From an uncultured Prevotellaceae bacterium (GTDB lineage Bacteria; Bacteroidota; Bacteroidia; Bacteroidales; Bacteroidaceae): 52,350 nt of DNA. Positions 32,081 to 41,308 of this stretch are shown piece after piece. Made by a program: the position numbers and the translations under genes. Where the stretch lies: contig CAMNHM010000002.1 in the NCBI GenBank assembly GCA_946539475.1, positions 1 to 52,350 on the forward strand. Reading direction: 5' to 3'. Under the pieces are notes generated by a model. The model ran no database searches and was not told the DNA's origin. It worked only from the letters and a program-made list of their open reading frames with translations. Numbering within the stretch: position 1 is the stretch's first letter; every line of letters begins with the position of its first letter.

Positions 32081-33766
32081 CTACCGCTCGTACTTGAAGC
32101 TGGAGCCGCCCACGAACTCGCGCATGATGCTGGTGGGGGGTATCTCGGTGTCGCTGACGGGTATGAAGTAGCGTATGAACTTCAGCAGGCGGTGGGCCTC
32201 GGAATATTCGGGACAATTCTTGGGCACCGACATGAGGATGATCTCGGCATGGGGCCGCAGGACGGCAAACTCGATGTTGAGGGCCGAGTTGAACATCACG
32301 TCGGCCGTCTCCTGGAAGGGGAATATCCACTTGTCCTCGGCCTCGCAGACATTCTTCCACTGGCTGATGGTCTGCTGGGCGGTGAAGGCTCCCTTGTTGT
32401 AATCGCGGATGATGCGGCGCAGCAGGCGGTTGTCGCTGGTGGGGATCCAGTTATGGTCGTCGAGCGATATGCTGGTGAGCGCCGATATGTAGACCTTGAA
32501 CTTCGCCGTGTCGGGTATGCGTCGTGTGAGCAGCGGGTTGAGGGCGTGTATGCCCTCGATGATGAGCACGGTGTCGCCGGAGAGCTTCAGGCGCTTGCCG
32601 TTGTACTCACGCCGTCCGGTGGTGAAGTTGTACTCGGGCACTTCTACGCGCTCGCCCTTCATCAGCCGCATGAGATGCTCCTCGAGCAGGTCGCAGTCGA
32701 CGGCCTTGATGTTGTCGAAGTCGTAGTCGCCGTTAGGCAGCTTGGGGGTGTCGACGCGGTTGACGAAATAGTCGTCGGTGGAGAACGACAGCGGCCTTAG
32801 TCCGCAGGCCAGGAGCTGTATGCTGAGGCGCTTGCAGAAAGTGGTCTTACCGGAGCTGGAGGGCCCGGTGATGAGCACGATGCGTATGGGGTCGACGTCG
32901 CGGCGGTAGCGGCGGTCGATCTCCTCGGCTATCTGCACGATTTTCTTCTCCTGCAGTGCCTCGCTGACCTGTATGAGCTCGGAGGCATGGCCTTTGAGGA
33001 CGGCTTTGTTGACGTCGCCGGCATTGGAGAGGCGCATGATGATATCCCACCGCACTTTCTCGGCGAAGACCTCGAACGTGCGTGGCATGTCGATTTTCTC
33101 GGCCAGCACGAGGGGGTTATGCCAGTCGGGTACGCGGAGGAGCAGGCCGTCGTGATAGCGCTCCAGTGCCCACACGCGGAGATAGCCGGCCGAGGGCACC
33201 AGCGGCCCGTAGTAGTAGTCGACGGTCTCGCCGAGGGTATAGTAGTCGCTGTAGGCCTGTCCGGAGGTCTCCAGGAGCTTCACCTTGTCGGAGAAGCCAC
33301 GGTCGGCAAAGATGCGGACGGTCTCCTCGGTGGTGGCCTCGTTGCGGCGGAAGGGCATGTCGAGGTCGATGATCTCCTGCATGCGGCGGCTGATGTGCTG
33401 CACGTCGTCGTCGGTGAGCTGCTCGCCGCCTCGCTTCTTGAAGTTGCAGTAGTAGCCTCGCGAGAGGGGGTGCTCGATGAAGAGCTTGCTGCCGGGGAAG
33501 AGGTCGGTGCATGCCTTGTAGAGCACGAAGCACAGCGAGCGTACGTAGACGCGGTGTCCGGACCCCTGTCGGGCGTCGACGAACTCTACGTCGCGGTTGT
33601 GGTAGATACGATACTTGAGTCCCTGCGAGGCATTGTTCACCTTTGCCGAGACGACGGGATAAGGCAATTGAAGCTCGTCGGCAAACTCCTGGTAGACTTC
33701 CAGCAGTGAGATGCCCTCGGAGAAGCTCTTCGTGATGCCGTTGTTCTTGCAGCGTACTTGTAGCAT
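32081..33766 (-). CDS. TGS-domain nucleoside kinase (uridine kinase-like)
   Basis: The 561-residue protein joins an N-terminal TGS-like and threonyl-tRNA-synthetase-like editing-fold region (residues about 1-200) to a P-loop kinase of the uridine kinase/phosphoribulokinase type. Walker A reads GPSSSGKTTFCKRL (near 295), DDYFVNR and IIEGIHALNPLL complete the nucleotide and substrate site. This fusion is standard in Bacteroidetes; the substrate is probably a pyrimidine nucleoside but is not defined. The start MLQVRCKNNG is chosen because the TGS domain begins there; the open frame upstream runs into the previous gene. It follows the GH35-like gene after 22 bases with a degenerate 7-base periodic spacer. 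Confidence 0.9.
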   Translation of the reverse strand: MLQVRCKNNGITKSFSEGISLLEVYQEFADELQLPYPVVSAKVNNASQGLKYRIYHNRDVEFVDARQGSGHRVYVRSLCFVLYKACTDLFPGSKLFIEHPLSRGYYCNFKKRGGEQLTDDDVQHISRRMQEIIDLDMPFRRNEATTEETVRIFADRGFSDKVKLLETSGQAYSDYYTLGETVDYYYGPLVPSAGYLRVWALERYHDGLLLRVPDWHNPLVLAEKIDMPRTFEVFAEKVRWDIIMRLSNAGDVNKAVLKGHASELIQVSEALQEKKIVQIAEEIDRRYRRDVDPIRIVLITGPSSSGKTTFCKRLSIQLLACGLRPLSFSTDDYFVNRVDTPKLPNGDYDFDNIKAVDCDLLEEHLMRLMKGERVEVPEYNFTTGRREYNGKRLKLSGDTVLIIEGIHALNPLLTRRIPDTAKFKVYISALTSISLDDHNWIPTSDNRLLRRIIRDYNKGAFTAQQTISQWKNVCEAEDKWIFPFQETADVMFNSALNIEFAVLRPHAEIILMSVPKNCPEYSEAHRLLKFIRYFIPVSDTEIPPTSIMREFVGGSSFKYER

Positions 33767-33788
33767 AATGATTAGCGATGATGGGTGA

Positions 33789-35420
33789 TTAATAGGAGTA
33801 GAGTCGGATGTGGAGGATTTTCCATTCGCCGACGGCAATACGGGCGTGTCGTCCCTGATGCGTCTGGTCGCCATTGTGACGTCGGAGATACCGGATGTCG
33901 CCGTCAGGTCCGACGGATACCTCGTCGACGGAGAGCAGGCCTAATCGGGTGACGGCCGGAGAGATGGTGCGGCCTGCGGCTGGCTGCTGGCGCCCGGCGG
34001 CTGTGGCGGCCAGCGTGAAGCCGTCCTCTCCCAGCTGACGGGCCTCGTCGACGGACAGCTCGCCGGGAGTCTTGAAGTCGACGACGATGCCGCTGCCGGC
34101 TAGCAGGTAGTCGTAGCGCGCGAGGCGGACGAGGAGTGCCCCTCCCTCGGGCCATGTGCTGCCGTCGGAGGCGCGCGGGTCCCAGGGCAGCGTGTAGTAG
34201 TGTCGGGCTGTGATGACGACGCTGTCGGGGGCATCGGCGACGGAGCGCTCCTTATCCTCCTGGTCGAAGAGGAATCCCCAGGAGCGCCGTCGGTCGGCAG
34301 GCTGCGGGCTGAGGGCCGAGCGGACGTCGGCGTTGGCATAGAGCTGGCGCAGCAGCCGATAGGCCTCGGTGACGGAGCGCGTGTCGGTCTCTGAAGCCTG
34401 GTCGATGGCGAAGGGGCTGAAGCCGACGGCATGGTGCTCGCCGAAGGTGTAGAGTGCGCGCACGCCGCTGTTCTCGCAGCAGCGGCTCTCCGGCACGAAC
34501 AGCGGGTTGCCGGGCAGGTCGTACTGCGCCGCCCACTGGCGGTAGCCCGTGTCGTAGATGTCGGGGGCGAGCAGGTCGAGGGTGGGCGCTGCTGTATGCC
34601 AGATGGGATAGAGGTGGGCCAGGGGTCCTGCCGAGGGGTACTCGCCGGGTTTGCGCCCCCGGCTGTTCATGGCGGCATTGACATAGAGGGGCACGTCGCT
34701 GACGGCGCGCGCCGCCTTTGCCAGCTGCTCGATGTAGCGGGCGTAGTGGTAGGCCATGAACCGCTCCTGGCCGTAGGGGTCGTCGCCGTAGGCCTGTTCC
34801 CAGGTGGTGCCCGCCTCCACGGCGCAGATCTTTGAGATGGCAGCCGGCATGGGCTGGCGGTAGGCGCTGTCGGCCGCCGGCGAATGGTCGCGGGCACTCT
34901 CGAGCATGCCTACCTCGTTCTCGATCTGAACCATTGCCACGGTGCCGTGGCCACGGTCGCGGTCGGCCAGATGGCGCATCAGGGCGCTGAAAGCCTTCAG
35001 GTCGGCCTGCAGCACCTGATGACTGAAGACGCTGGCCATCTCCAGCTGTCGGCCGCCGGCGGTCATGGCCCGCGGGAAGCGGCGTGTGTCGGTCTTGAAC
35101 CACCCCGGGGCATAGCACGACATGGAGTTCTTCCATGCTCCGAACCAGAGCACGACGACCCGCAGCTGCTGCTCGCGGGCAGCGGTGAGGAGGCGGTCGA
35201 CGAGGCTGAAGTCGAACCTGCCCTCCTCGGGCTCGGTCAGCTCCCAGTAGACGGGCACGAGCACGGTGTTCAGCCCCAGCGCCCGCATGCGGGGCATGAC
35301 CCGGTCGATGTCTTCGATGGATGTAGCGGCGGAATTGCTCAGCTCGCCGCCCAGGATGGGCTGCTGGGCATGTAAGGTGAGCTGGCATGCCAGGAGGGTC
35401 AAGGTAAGTAGTTTCTTCAT
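33789..35420 (-). CDS. Secreted GH35-like beta-galactosidase with DUF5597-type C-terminus
   Basis: The 543-residue enzyme has a signal peptide (1-19) and a GH-A clan barrel of the GH35/GH42 type: VPVYWELTEPEEGRFDF, VVVLWFGAWKNSMSCYAPGW, acid/base E169 in QIENEVG and nucleophile E311 in FVPESR. The region after about residue 360 matches the beta-sandwich type called DUF5597 in Bacteroidetes proteins. Such enzymes remove terminal beta-galactosyl residues from plant side chains; the substrate here is inferred. It carries no C-terminal tail, unlike other secreted proteins in the window, and is presumably periplasmic. It precedes the nucleoside kinase gene and is probably co-transcribed with it. 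Confidence 0.82.
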   Translation of the reverse strand: MKKLLTLTLLACQLTLHAQQPILGGELSNSAATSIEDIDRVMPRMRALGLNTVLVPVYWELTEPEEGRFDFSLVDRLLTAAREQQLRVVVLWFGAWKNSMSCYAPGWFKTDTRRFPRAMTAGGRQLEMASVFSHQVLQADLKAFSALMRHLADRDRGHGTVAMVQIENEVGMLESARDHSPAADSAYRQPMPAAISKICAVEAGTTWEQAYGDDPYGQERFMAYHYARYIEQLAKAARAVSDVPLYVNAAMNSRGRKPGEYPSAGPLAHLYPIWHTAAPTLDLLAPDIYDTGYRQWAAQYDLPGNPLFVPESRCCENSGVRALYTFGEHHAVGFSPFAIDQASETDTRSVTEAYRLLRQLYANADVRSALSPQPADRRRSWGFLFDQEDKERSVADAPDSVVITARHYYTLPWDPRASDGSTWPEGGALLVRLARYDYLLAGSGIVVDFKTPGELSVDEARQLGEDGFTLAATAAGRQQPAAGRTISPAVTRLGLLSVDEVSVGPDGDIRYLRRHNGDQTHQGRHARIAVGEWKILHIRLYSY

Positions 35421-35455
35421 ACGTCGATAGGATAGGTGCTGACAGCATCTGGGTG

Positions 35456-35463
35456 CAAAGTTA
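35456..35463 (-). promoter_or_regulatory. -7 element of the GH35-like gene
   Basis: TAACTTTG on the minus strand, 35 bases before the ATG at 35420. No clear -33 partner is seen. Confidence 0.5.
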
Positions 35464-35492
35464 GTGTATTTTTGCGAAAAAAAGGCAGAAAA

Positions 35493-35524
35493 TTTGGATT
35501 TTCCGTTCCTTTATGCTATCTTTG
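35493..35524 (+). promoter_or_regulatory. deoD promoter
   Basis: TTTG (35493-35496), 20 bases, TATCTTTG (35517-35524), 32 bases before the ATG. It is divergent from the GH35-like promoter. Confidence 0.8.
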
Positions 35525-35556
35525 CACAAACTTTCATCACTAAAAACCCAACGATT

Positions 35557-36264
35557 ATGGCAAACGTACCCACCCCACACATCGGCGCACAGCTTGGCGA
35601 GATTGCCGAGACCGTCATCATGGCAGGCGACCCCTTGCGCGCAAAATTCATGGCCGAGAACTTCCTTGAGAATCCCGTACAATTCAACAACGTCCGTGGC
35701 ATGCTTGGCTTCACCGGCACTCACAAGGGGCGCCGCGTCAGCGTCATGGGCCACGGCATGGGCATCCCCTCCATCGGCATCTATACCTATGAGCTCTACA
35801 ACTTCTACGACGTGAAGACCATCATCCGCGTCGGATCGGCGGGGTCGATGCACGCCGACCTGCACGTCGGCGACCTCTGCATCGCCATCGGTGCCTGCAC
35901 CAACTCTAACTATGCCGCACAGTATGAGCTGCCGGGCGTATTTGCGCCCATCGCCGACTTCGACCTGGCGCGCCGTGCTGCCGACGCCTGCGACCATCTG
36001 GGATACTCGTACAAGGTGGGCAACGTGCTCTCGTCGGACACGTTCTACACGGAGAATGCCCACAACGACCGCTGGATGAAGATGGGCGTGCTGGCCGTGG
36101 AGATGGAGGCAGCTGCACTCTACATGAATGCTGCGCGTGCCGGCAAGCGCGCACTGGTGATTCTGACCATCTCCGACCACCTGCTCACCGGCGAAGTGAC
36201 GACGGCCGAAGAGCGTCAGAACACGTTCACGCACATGATGGACGTGGCCTTCACCCTGGCATAG
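35557..36264 (+). CDS. deoD: Purine nucleoside phosphorylase, DeoD type
   Basis: The hexameric-type enzyme (235 residues) phosphorolyses purine (deoxy)nucleosides. Conserved features are HIGAQLGEIAETVIMAGDPLRAKFMAENFL, phosphate-site RVGSAGSMHADLHVGD, VEMEAAALYMNA and the base-binding aspartate in ISDHLLTGE. The start is placed at MANVPTPHIG behind the promoter; the frame extends upstream into the promoter. It is monocistronic and its last 14 bases overlap the convergent DUF3109 gene. Confidence 0.96.
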   Translation: MANVPTPHIGAQLGEIAETVIMAGDPLRAKFMAENFLENPVQFNNVRGMLGFTGTHKGRRVSVMGHGMGIPSIGIYTYELYNFYDVKTIIRVGSAGSMHADLHVGDLCIAIGACTNSNYAAQYELPGVFAPIADFDLARRAADACDHLGYSYKVGNVLSSDTFYTENAHNDRWMKMGVLAVEMEAAALYMNAARAGKRALVILTISDHLLTGEVTTAEERQNTFTHMMDVAFTLA

Positions 36265-36874
36265 CCAGCAGCTGGCGGGCGACGGCACATAGCTCATCGT
36301 ACCACTCCTGGCCGAAGCGGCGTACCAGCGGCTCGCGAAGGAACCGGTAGACGGGCAGGTGGAGCTTGCGCCCCTTCCGACGGCCACACTCACAGACATC
36401 CCAGCGATGGTAGTTCAGTCCGATACTGCCATCGCTGAATTGTTTTTCGCGGATAGGATAGAGTGCGCAGCTCAGAGGCTTGCAAAACGACGTAAGCCCC
36501 TGGCGATAGGCACGCTCGAAGGCGCAGAGGCAGCAGCGGTTGACGACGGAGGGGCCGTCGGCAATGTCGTCGTAGCAGGTGAAAACGCAGTCCTTGCCGC
36601 CGACGATGCTGGTCACGAGGTCGCCTTCGCGGTCGGTATATGCCACTCCCTGGCGGTCGATGACGGCCTGCGCCGAGGCACTCAGCGAGGACCATACCAC
36701 GTCGAGGTTGTCCTCGATGGCCATTACCTCGTCGAGGGTGACGGGGGCGCCGGCGTCGCCCTCTACGCAGCAGGCTCCCCGGCAGACGGCCAGGTCGCAG
36801 CAGAACTCCTCGGTAATGATGTCGGACGAGAGGAGCACGTCGCCAATCTGGAGGATAGGAGGAATGGTCACCAT
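36251..36874 (-). CDS. DUF3109 cysteine-rich protein
   Basis: The 207-residue protein belongs to DUF3109, common in Bacteroidetes. Its cysteines form clusters (CCDLAVCRGACCVEGDAGAP near residue 25, CVFTC, CCLCAFERAY, FCKPLSCALYPI and CEC), as in YkgJ-type zinc or iron-sulfur proteins; the biochemical role is unknown. The start at 36874 overlaps the ung stop by seven bases and is preferred to the open frame further upstream. It is the last gene of a run with the 7TM-HD phosphodiesterase and ung, which is probably an operon. Confidence 0.85.
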   Translation of the reverse strand: MVTIPPILQIGDVLLSSDIITEEFCCDLAVCRGACCVEGDAGAPVTLDEVMAIEDNLDVVWSSLSASAQAVIDRQGVAYTDREGDLVTSIVGGKDCVFTCYDDIADGPSVVNRCCLCAFERAYRQGLTSFCKPLSCALYPIREKQFSDGSIGLNYHRWDVCECGRRKGRKLHLPVYRFLREPLVRRFGQEWYDELCAVARQLLAMPG

Positions 36875-37533
36875 ACGATGGGCGTTATGCCGCAACTGGC
36901 GAGATAGTCGTTGCAGCGTGAGAACTGATGCTGTCCGAACCACCCCCCGCGATTGGCCGAGAGGGGCGATGGGTGTACCGACTCGAGGACTAGGTTTCGC
37001 TGGCGGTCGATCATATAAGCCTTACCGCGGGCATAGCCTCCCCAGAGCATATAGACAATATGTTCGCGCTCGCGCGCGAGGGCTTGGATGGCGGCGTCGG
37101 TGAACTCCCTCCACCCGAGCATGGCGTGGCTGTTGGCCTGGTGGGCGCGGACGGTCAGCGTGGCATTGAGCAGCAGGACGCCCTGGCGGGCCCAGCGCGT
37201 CAGGTCGCCGCTCTGAGGCATCGGGGTGCCCAGGTCGAGGCTGATTTCCTTGAAGATGTTCTGCAGCGAGGGCGGGAAGGCCACCCCCTGCTGCACGGAG
37301 AAGCTCAGGCCGTGAGCCTGCCCCGGCTCGTGGTAGGGGTCCTGCCCGATGATGACCACCTTCACGCTGTCGAAGGGGCAGAGGTCGAAGGCATTGAAGA
37401 TGAGTCGGCCCGGCGGGTAGCAGGTGCCGCCGGCATACTCCTGGCGGACGCGGGCGGTGAGCTGGCTGAAGTAGGGCTTCTCGAACTCTGCTGCCAGGTG
37501 GGCCTTCCATGATGGCTCAATCTGTACGTTCAT
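36868..37533 (-). CDS. ung: Uracil-DNA glycosylase, family 1
   Basis: Ung removes uracil from DNA in base excision repair. The water-activating D65 lies in IGQDPYHEPGQAHGLSFSV, the uracil pocket in LLLNATLTVR, and the DNA-inserting loop in HPSPLSANRGGWFG. The 221 residues are normal. It starts 15 bases after the stop of the 7TM-HD gene. Confidence 0.96.
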   Translation of the reverse strand: MNVQIEPSWKAHLAAEFEKPYFSQLTARVRQEYAGGTCYPPGRLIFNAFDLCPFDSVKVVIIGQDPYHEPGQAHGLSFSVQQGVAFPPSLQNIFKEISLDLGTPMPQSGDLTRWARQGVLLLNATLTVRAHQANSHAMLGWREFTDAAIQALAREREHIVYMLWGGYARGKAYMIDRQRNLVLESVHPSPLSANRGGWFGQHQFSRCNDYLASCGITPIVW

Positions 37534-37548
37534 AGCGGGAGATAAGGA

Positions 37549-39597
37549 TTATTTCGCCTCAGGATAGCTGATGCGGGTGTGGTAAACGGTCTTGAGTTTC
37601 TCGATGAGCACCGTCTTGGCATACTGTATGTCGCGGAAAGTGATCGGGCAATCGCGGAAATAGCCCTCGGCGACCTGCGCGTCGACGATGCGGTCGACAA
37701 GCAGGCGGATGGTCTGCTCAGTATAGTCGGGCAGCGAACGCGAGGCAGCCTCCACGGCATCGGCCATCATCAGGATGGCCTGCTCCTTGGTGAAGGGGTT
37801 GGGGCCGGGATAGGTGAAGAGGAGCTCGTCGACGGGCTCGTCGGGATGTTCGTTCTTGTACTTGATGTAGAAGTATTTCGCCTTGCCCAGGCCGTGGTGG
37901 GTGGCAATGAAGTCGCGTATCTGCCGCGGCAGATGGTACTTGTCGGCCAGGCGGAGGCCCTCGGTGACGTGGCCGATGATATACTGGGCGCTATCGATAT
38001 AGCTCAGATGGTCGTGCGGTGTGATGCCGCCTGACTGGTTCTCGGTGAAGTAGATGGGGTTGGAGAGCTTGCCGATGTCGTGGTAGAGGGCTCCCGTGCG
38101 CACCAGCTGGGCGTTGGCATCGATTTTGCGGGCTATCTCGGCTGCCAGGTTGCTCACCTGGATGGAGTGGTTGAAAGTGCCGGGCACCTCCTCGCTCATC
38201 TTCCGGAGCAGGTCCCTGTTGGTGTTCGAGAGCTCGATGAGCGTGATGTCGCTCACGAATCCGAACGTCTTCTCCACCACGTAGAGCAGAGGATAGGAGC
38301 AGAAGACCACGATTCCGCAGATGAACAGGTAGGTATATTCGCTGGGATCGAGCGTCGACAGGTCGCCGGTGCGGATGAGGTAGAGCGACAGCCGCGTGAG
38401 CATGGCTGCCACCATGAAGATGACGGCCGTCCAGAAGAGCTGCGAGCGGCTGCTGAGCTCCCTCATCGAGAAGATGGCCGCCACGCCGCCTACGATCTCC
38501 ACCGCTATGAACTCGAGCGGATACTGCAGCATGGAGGCACAGATGAGCACCACCGTGACATGGGCCATGAACGCCGTCCGTGAGTCCATGAACACCCGCA
38601 CGAAAATGGGCACGATGGCAAAGGGCAGGATATAGACGTGCAGCAGGCTATGGCCGACGAGCAAGGCCACCAGCCCGGTGAAGGCGATGATCAGCGCATA
38701 GAGCATACAGGCCGACCGCAGGCGGCTGAAGTAGTCCTTGCGGTACATGCCCAGATAGGTGGTGAACATCAGGACCATGATCAGCACATAGAGCGCCTTG
38801 CCGGCCAGGGTGAGGCCCGTCTCGCTGGAGTTATGGCGCCGGTCGTTCTCAAGCTGGTAAGACTGGAGCACCTGGTAGGTGTCGTCGTCGACGATGTCGC
38901 CACGACTGATGATCTTCTGACCGCGCTGTACCAGCTTGCTGCTTGGCGCCACGCTGCGCACCAGCTCCTCGCGCGCCGACTGGCTGTGGACGCTGTCGTA
39001 GATGAGGTTTGGCACAATGAACTGGCTCAGGTCGAGCTGCTGCAGGATGTCGCCATAGTGGCGCACCATCGAGTCTTGCATCAACTGCTCGTAGGCTTGC
39101 CGCGCCGTCAGCACCTGCTGCACGCTGACCACCGAGGCACGCTCGCCCTCCACGCGCCACATGGTCTGGGCAGTATCGCCGTCGAGCGGCTCCCGCGTGT
39201 CGACGATTCCACGCTCATAAAGGTCGTTAAGGCGGTTGCTGACGATGATCTTGAAGCTGTTCACGGGAACGTTCTTCACCTCGCTGCAGCTCTGCCGGAA
39301 GGCTGCCCGCTGACGACGGGCAACGTCTTCCTGGTACGTGTAGTAGGGCTTGAAATCCTTCAGCACCTCCTCACGCTCCTTGGCAAGCACGGCGTCGCTC
39401 TTATACACGGGAAAATCGAACACCGCCGTCAGGTCGGAATAGCGCCAGGGAGTGCCCTTGTCCACCTTAAAGCTGAAGCGCGCGTCGCGCGGCATGAACC
39501 ACACGATGGCGGCCACGGTGACTACGACGAATGCCGTCCGAATGGCCACGTCCCGCCACGACAGTTGGGTTCTCAGGTTGAAATTTATCATGTTCAT
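37549..39597 (-). CDS. 7TM-HD phosphodiesterase (PgpH/YqfF-like)
   Basis: The 682-residue membrane protein has an N-terminal membrane helix, an extracytoplasmic 7TMR-HDED domain (about 45-260), seven membrane helices (about 265-450) and a cytoplasmic HD domain with NHSIQVSNLAAEIARKI, GALYHDIGKL and FIATHHG. Firmicute relatives hydrolyse cyclic di-AMP; the same activity is inferred here. The start at 39597 (MNMINFNLRTQLSW) is used, as upstream codons cover the promoter region. It leads an operon with ung and the DUF3109 gene. Confidence 0.9.
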   Translation of the reverse strand: MNMINFNLRTQLSWRDVAIRTAFVVVTVAAIVWFMPRDARFSFKVDKGTPWRYSDLTAVFDFPVYKSDAVLAKEREEVLKDFKPYYTYQEDVARRQRAAFRQSCSEVKNVPVNSFKIIVSNRLNDLYERGIVDTREPLDGDTAQTMWRVEGERASVVSVQQVLTARQAYEQLMQDSMVRHYGDILQQLDLSQFIVPNLIYDSVHSQSAREELVRSVAPSSKLVQRGQKIISRGDIVDDDTYQVLQSYQLENDRRHNSSETGLTLAGKALYVLIMVLMFTTYLGMYRKDYFSRLRSACMLYALIIAFTGLVALLVGHSLLHVYILPFAIVPIFVRVFMDSRTAFMAHVTVVLICASMLQYPLEFIAVEIVGGVAAIFSMRELSSRSQLFWTAVIFMVAAMLTRLSLYLIRTGDLSTLDPSEYTYLFICGIVVFCSYPLLYVVEKTFGFVSDITLIELSNTNRDLLRKMSEEVPGTFNHSIQVSNLAAEIARKIDANAQLVRTGALYHDIGKLSNPIYFTENQSGGITPHDHLSYIDSAQYIIGHVTEGLRLADKYHLPRQIRDFIATHHGLGKAKYFYIKYKNEHPDEPVDELLFTYPGPNPFTKEQAILMMADAVEAASRSLPDYTEQTIRLLVDRIVDAQVAEGYFRDCPITFRDIQYAKTVLIEKLKTVYHTRISYPEAK

Positions 39598-39612
39598 TTT
39601 GCTTTCAGACTG

Positions 39613-39620
39613 CAAAAATA
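39613..39620 (-). promoter_or_regulatory. -7 element of the 7TM-HD gene
   Basis: TATTTTTG on the minus strand, 15 bases before the ATG; the -33 element is not clear. The divergent gltX promoter lies about 70 bases away. Confidence 0.45.
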
Positions 39621-39685
39621 AGCATTTTTGTCCGCTTAGCCATAAAAAAGTGGAAGAAAATGCGCGCACTGCGACATTTTTTTTG

Positions 39686-39693
39686 TAACTTTG
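39686..39693 (+). promoter_or_regulatory. -7 element of the gltX-waaA unit
   Basis: TAACTTTG lies 47 bases before the gltX ATG; an obvious -33 element is missing. Confidence 0.5.
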
Positions 39694-39740
39694 CACCAAT
39701 TTAAACGAAAGAAGAGAGACAACGACCCTCAGAGAGAAAA

Positions 39741-41258
39741 ATGACTGAAAGAAAAGTTAGGGTGCGATTTGCGCCCAGTCCCACCGGACCACTGCATATC
39801 GGCGGCGTACGTACCGCCCTGTACAACTACCTTTTTGCGCGCCAGCACGGCGGCGACCTCGTCTTCCGCATCGAGGACACCGACTCCACCCGCTTCGTGC
39901 CCGGCGCCGAGGATTACATCATCGAAGCCTTCCACTGGCTGGGCATTCAGTTCGACGAGGGTGTCAGCTACGGCGGCAACTACGGCCCCTATCGGCAGAG
40001 CGAGCGCCGCGACATCTACAAGAAATACGTCGGGCAGCTGCTCGACAGCGGCCATGCCTACATCGCCTTCGACACGCCGGAAGAGCTGGACGTGAAGCGG
40101 CAGGCCGTGCCAAACTTCCAATACGACAACCATACGCGCCTGGAGATGCGCAACTCGCTGACGCTGCCGTCCGAGGAGGTCAGCCGCCTCATCGCCGACG
40201 GCCACCAGTATGTCGTACGCTTCAAGATCGAAGCCGGTCAAGAGGTCCTTGTCGACGACATGATCCGTGGCGAGGTGCACGTCAAGAGCGACATCCTCGA
40301 CGACAAGGTGCTCTTCAAGAGCGCCGACCAGCTGCCTACCTACCACCTGGCCAACATCGTCGACGACCATCTCATGGAGATCACGCACGTCATCCGTGGT
40401 GAGGAGTGGCTGCCTTCTGCCCCCCTGCACGTGCTTCTTTACAAAGCCTTCGGATGGGCCGACACGATGCCACGGTTTGCCCACCTGCCGCTGCTGCTCA
40501 AGCCCGACGGCAAAGGAAAGCTCTCCAAGCGCGACGGCGACCGCCTGGGCTTCCCCGTGTTCCCCCTCGACTGGAAGGATGCTGAGGGCAACGTGGTGGC
40601 CACGGGCTATCGCGAGCAGGGCTACTTTCCCGAGGCCGTCGTCAACTTCCTCGCTCTCCTGGGATGGAATCCCGGCGGCGAGCAGGAGCTGTTCTCGCTC
40701 AGTGAGCTCGTGCCCCTCTTCGACATCACGAAATGCTCGAAGGCCGGTGCGAAGTTTGCCTACGAGAAGGGCATCTGGTTCAACCACGAGTATATCCTGC
40801 GCAAGAGTGCCGAGGAGATAGCCGGCCTCTTCGAGCCCATCTGCCGCGAGCACGGCGTCGGCGACAGCATCGAGCGCATCACACAGGTCGTCGCCATGAT
40901 GAAGGACCGCGTGTCGTTCGTCAAGGAGTTGTGGCCGCTCTGCTCATTCTTCTTCGAGGCACCCACGGCCTACGACGAGAAGACGGTGAAGAAGCGCTGG
41001 AAGGAGGACTCCGCACAGCAGCTCACCGAGCTCATCGACGTCCTTGAGGGCCTCGACGACTTCTCCCTGGAGCACCAGGAGCAAGTGGTACACGCATGGA
41101 TAGAAGAGAAGGAGTACAAGCTTGGCAACATCATGAATGCCTGGCGACTGACACTCGTCGGCGAAGGCAAGGGCCCCGGCATGTTCGACATTTCGGCCTT
41201 TCTCGGAAAGGAGGAGACCATCCGCCGCATGCGCAGCGCCATTGCCGCCCTCCCCTAG
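39741..41258 (+). CDS. gltX: Glutamyl-tRNA synthetase
   Basis: GltX charges tRNA-Glu. The class-I motifs are HIGG in [20 protein letters not shown] and KLSKRDGDR (KMSKS equivalent); [10 protein letters not shown] binds glutamate. The 505 residues are normal. The stop codon TAG (41256-41258) lies within the first unit of a CCTAG nonamer array that fills the gap to waaA. Confidence 0.97.
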   Translation: MTERKVRVRFAPSPTGPLHIGGVRTALYNYLFARQHGGDLVFRIEDTDSTRFVPGAEDYIIEAFHWLGIQFDEGVSYGGNYGPYRQSERRDIYKKYVGQLLDSGHAYIAFDTPEELDVKRQAVPNFQYDNHTRLEMRNSLTLPSEEVSRLIADGHQYVVRFKIEAGQEVLVDDMIRGEVHVKSDILDDKVLFKSADQLPTYHLANIVDDHLMEITHVIRGEEWLPSAPLHVLLYKAFGWADTMPRFAHLPLLLKPDGKGKLSKRDGDRLGFPVFPLDWKDAEGNVVATGYREQGYFPEAVVNFLALLGWNPGGEQELFSLSELVPLFDITKCSKAGAKFAYEKGIWFNHEYILRKSAEEIAGLFEPICREHGVGDSIERITQVVAMMKDRVSFVKELWPLCSFFFEAPTAYDEKTVKKRWKEDSAQQLTELIDVLEGLDDFSLEHQEQVVHAWIEEKEYKLGNIMNAWRLTLVGEGKGPGMFDISAFLGKEETIRRMRSAIAALP

Positions 41259-41299
41259 AAAAACCTAGTATTCCTAGTATCCCTAGAATCCCTAGAAAA
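41254..41299 (+). repeat. CCTAG nonamer array between gltX and waaA
   Basis: Units are CCTAGAAAAA (10 bases), CCTAGTATT, CCTAGTATC, CCTAGAATC and CCTAGAAAA. The first unit contains the gltX stop codon; the array ends ten bases before the waaA start. Confidence 0.85.
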
Positions 41300-41308
41300 G
41301 AAGAAGGA

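Noticed and set aside
31857..32171. Protein-coding gene in the menD-kinase gap
   Set aside because: The frame crosses the palindromic element and the 7-mer array and encodes no recognisable domain.
39597..39699. Upstream start for the 7TM-HD protein
   Set aside because: The extra codons cover the -7 element and the divergent gltX promoter region; the hydrophobic N-terminus begins after 39597.
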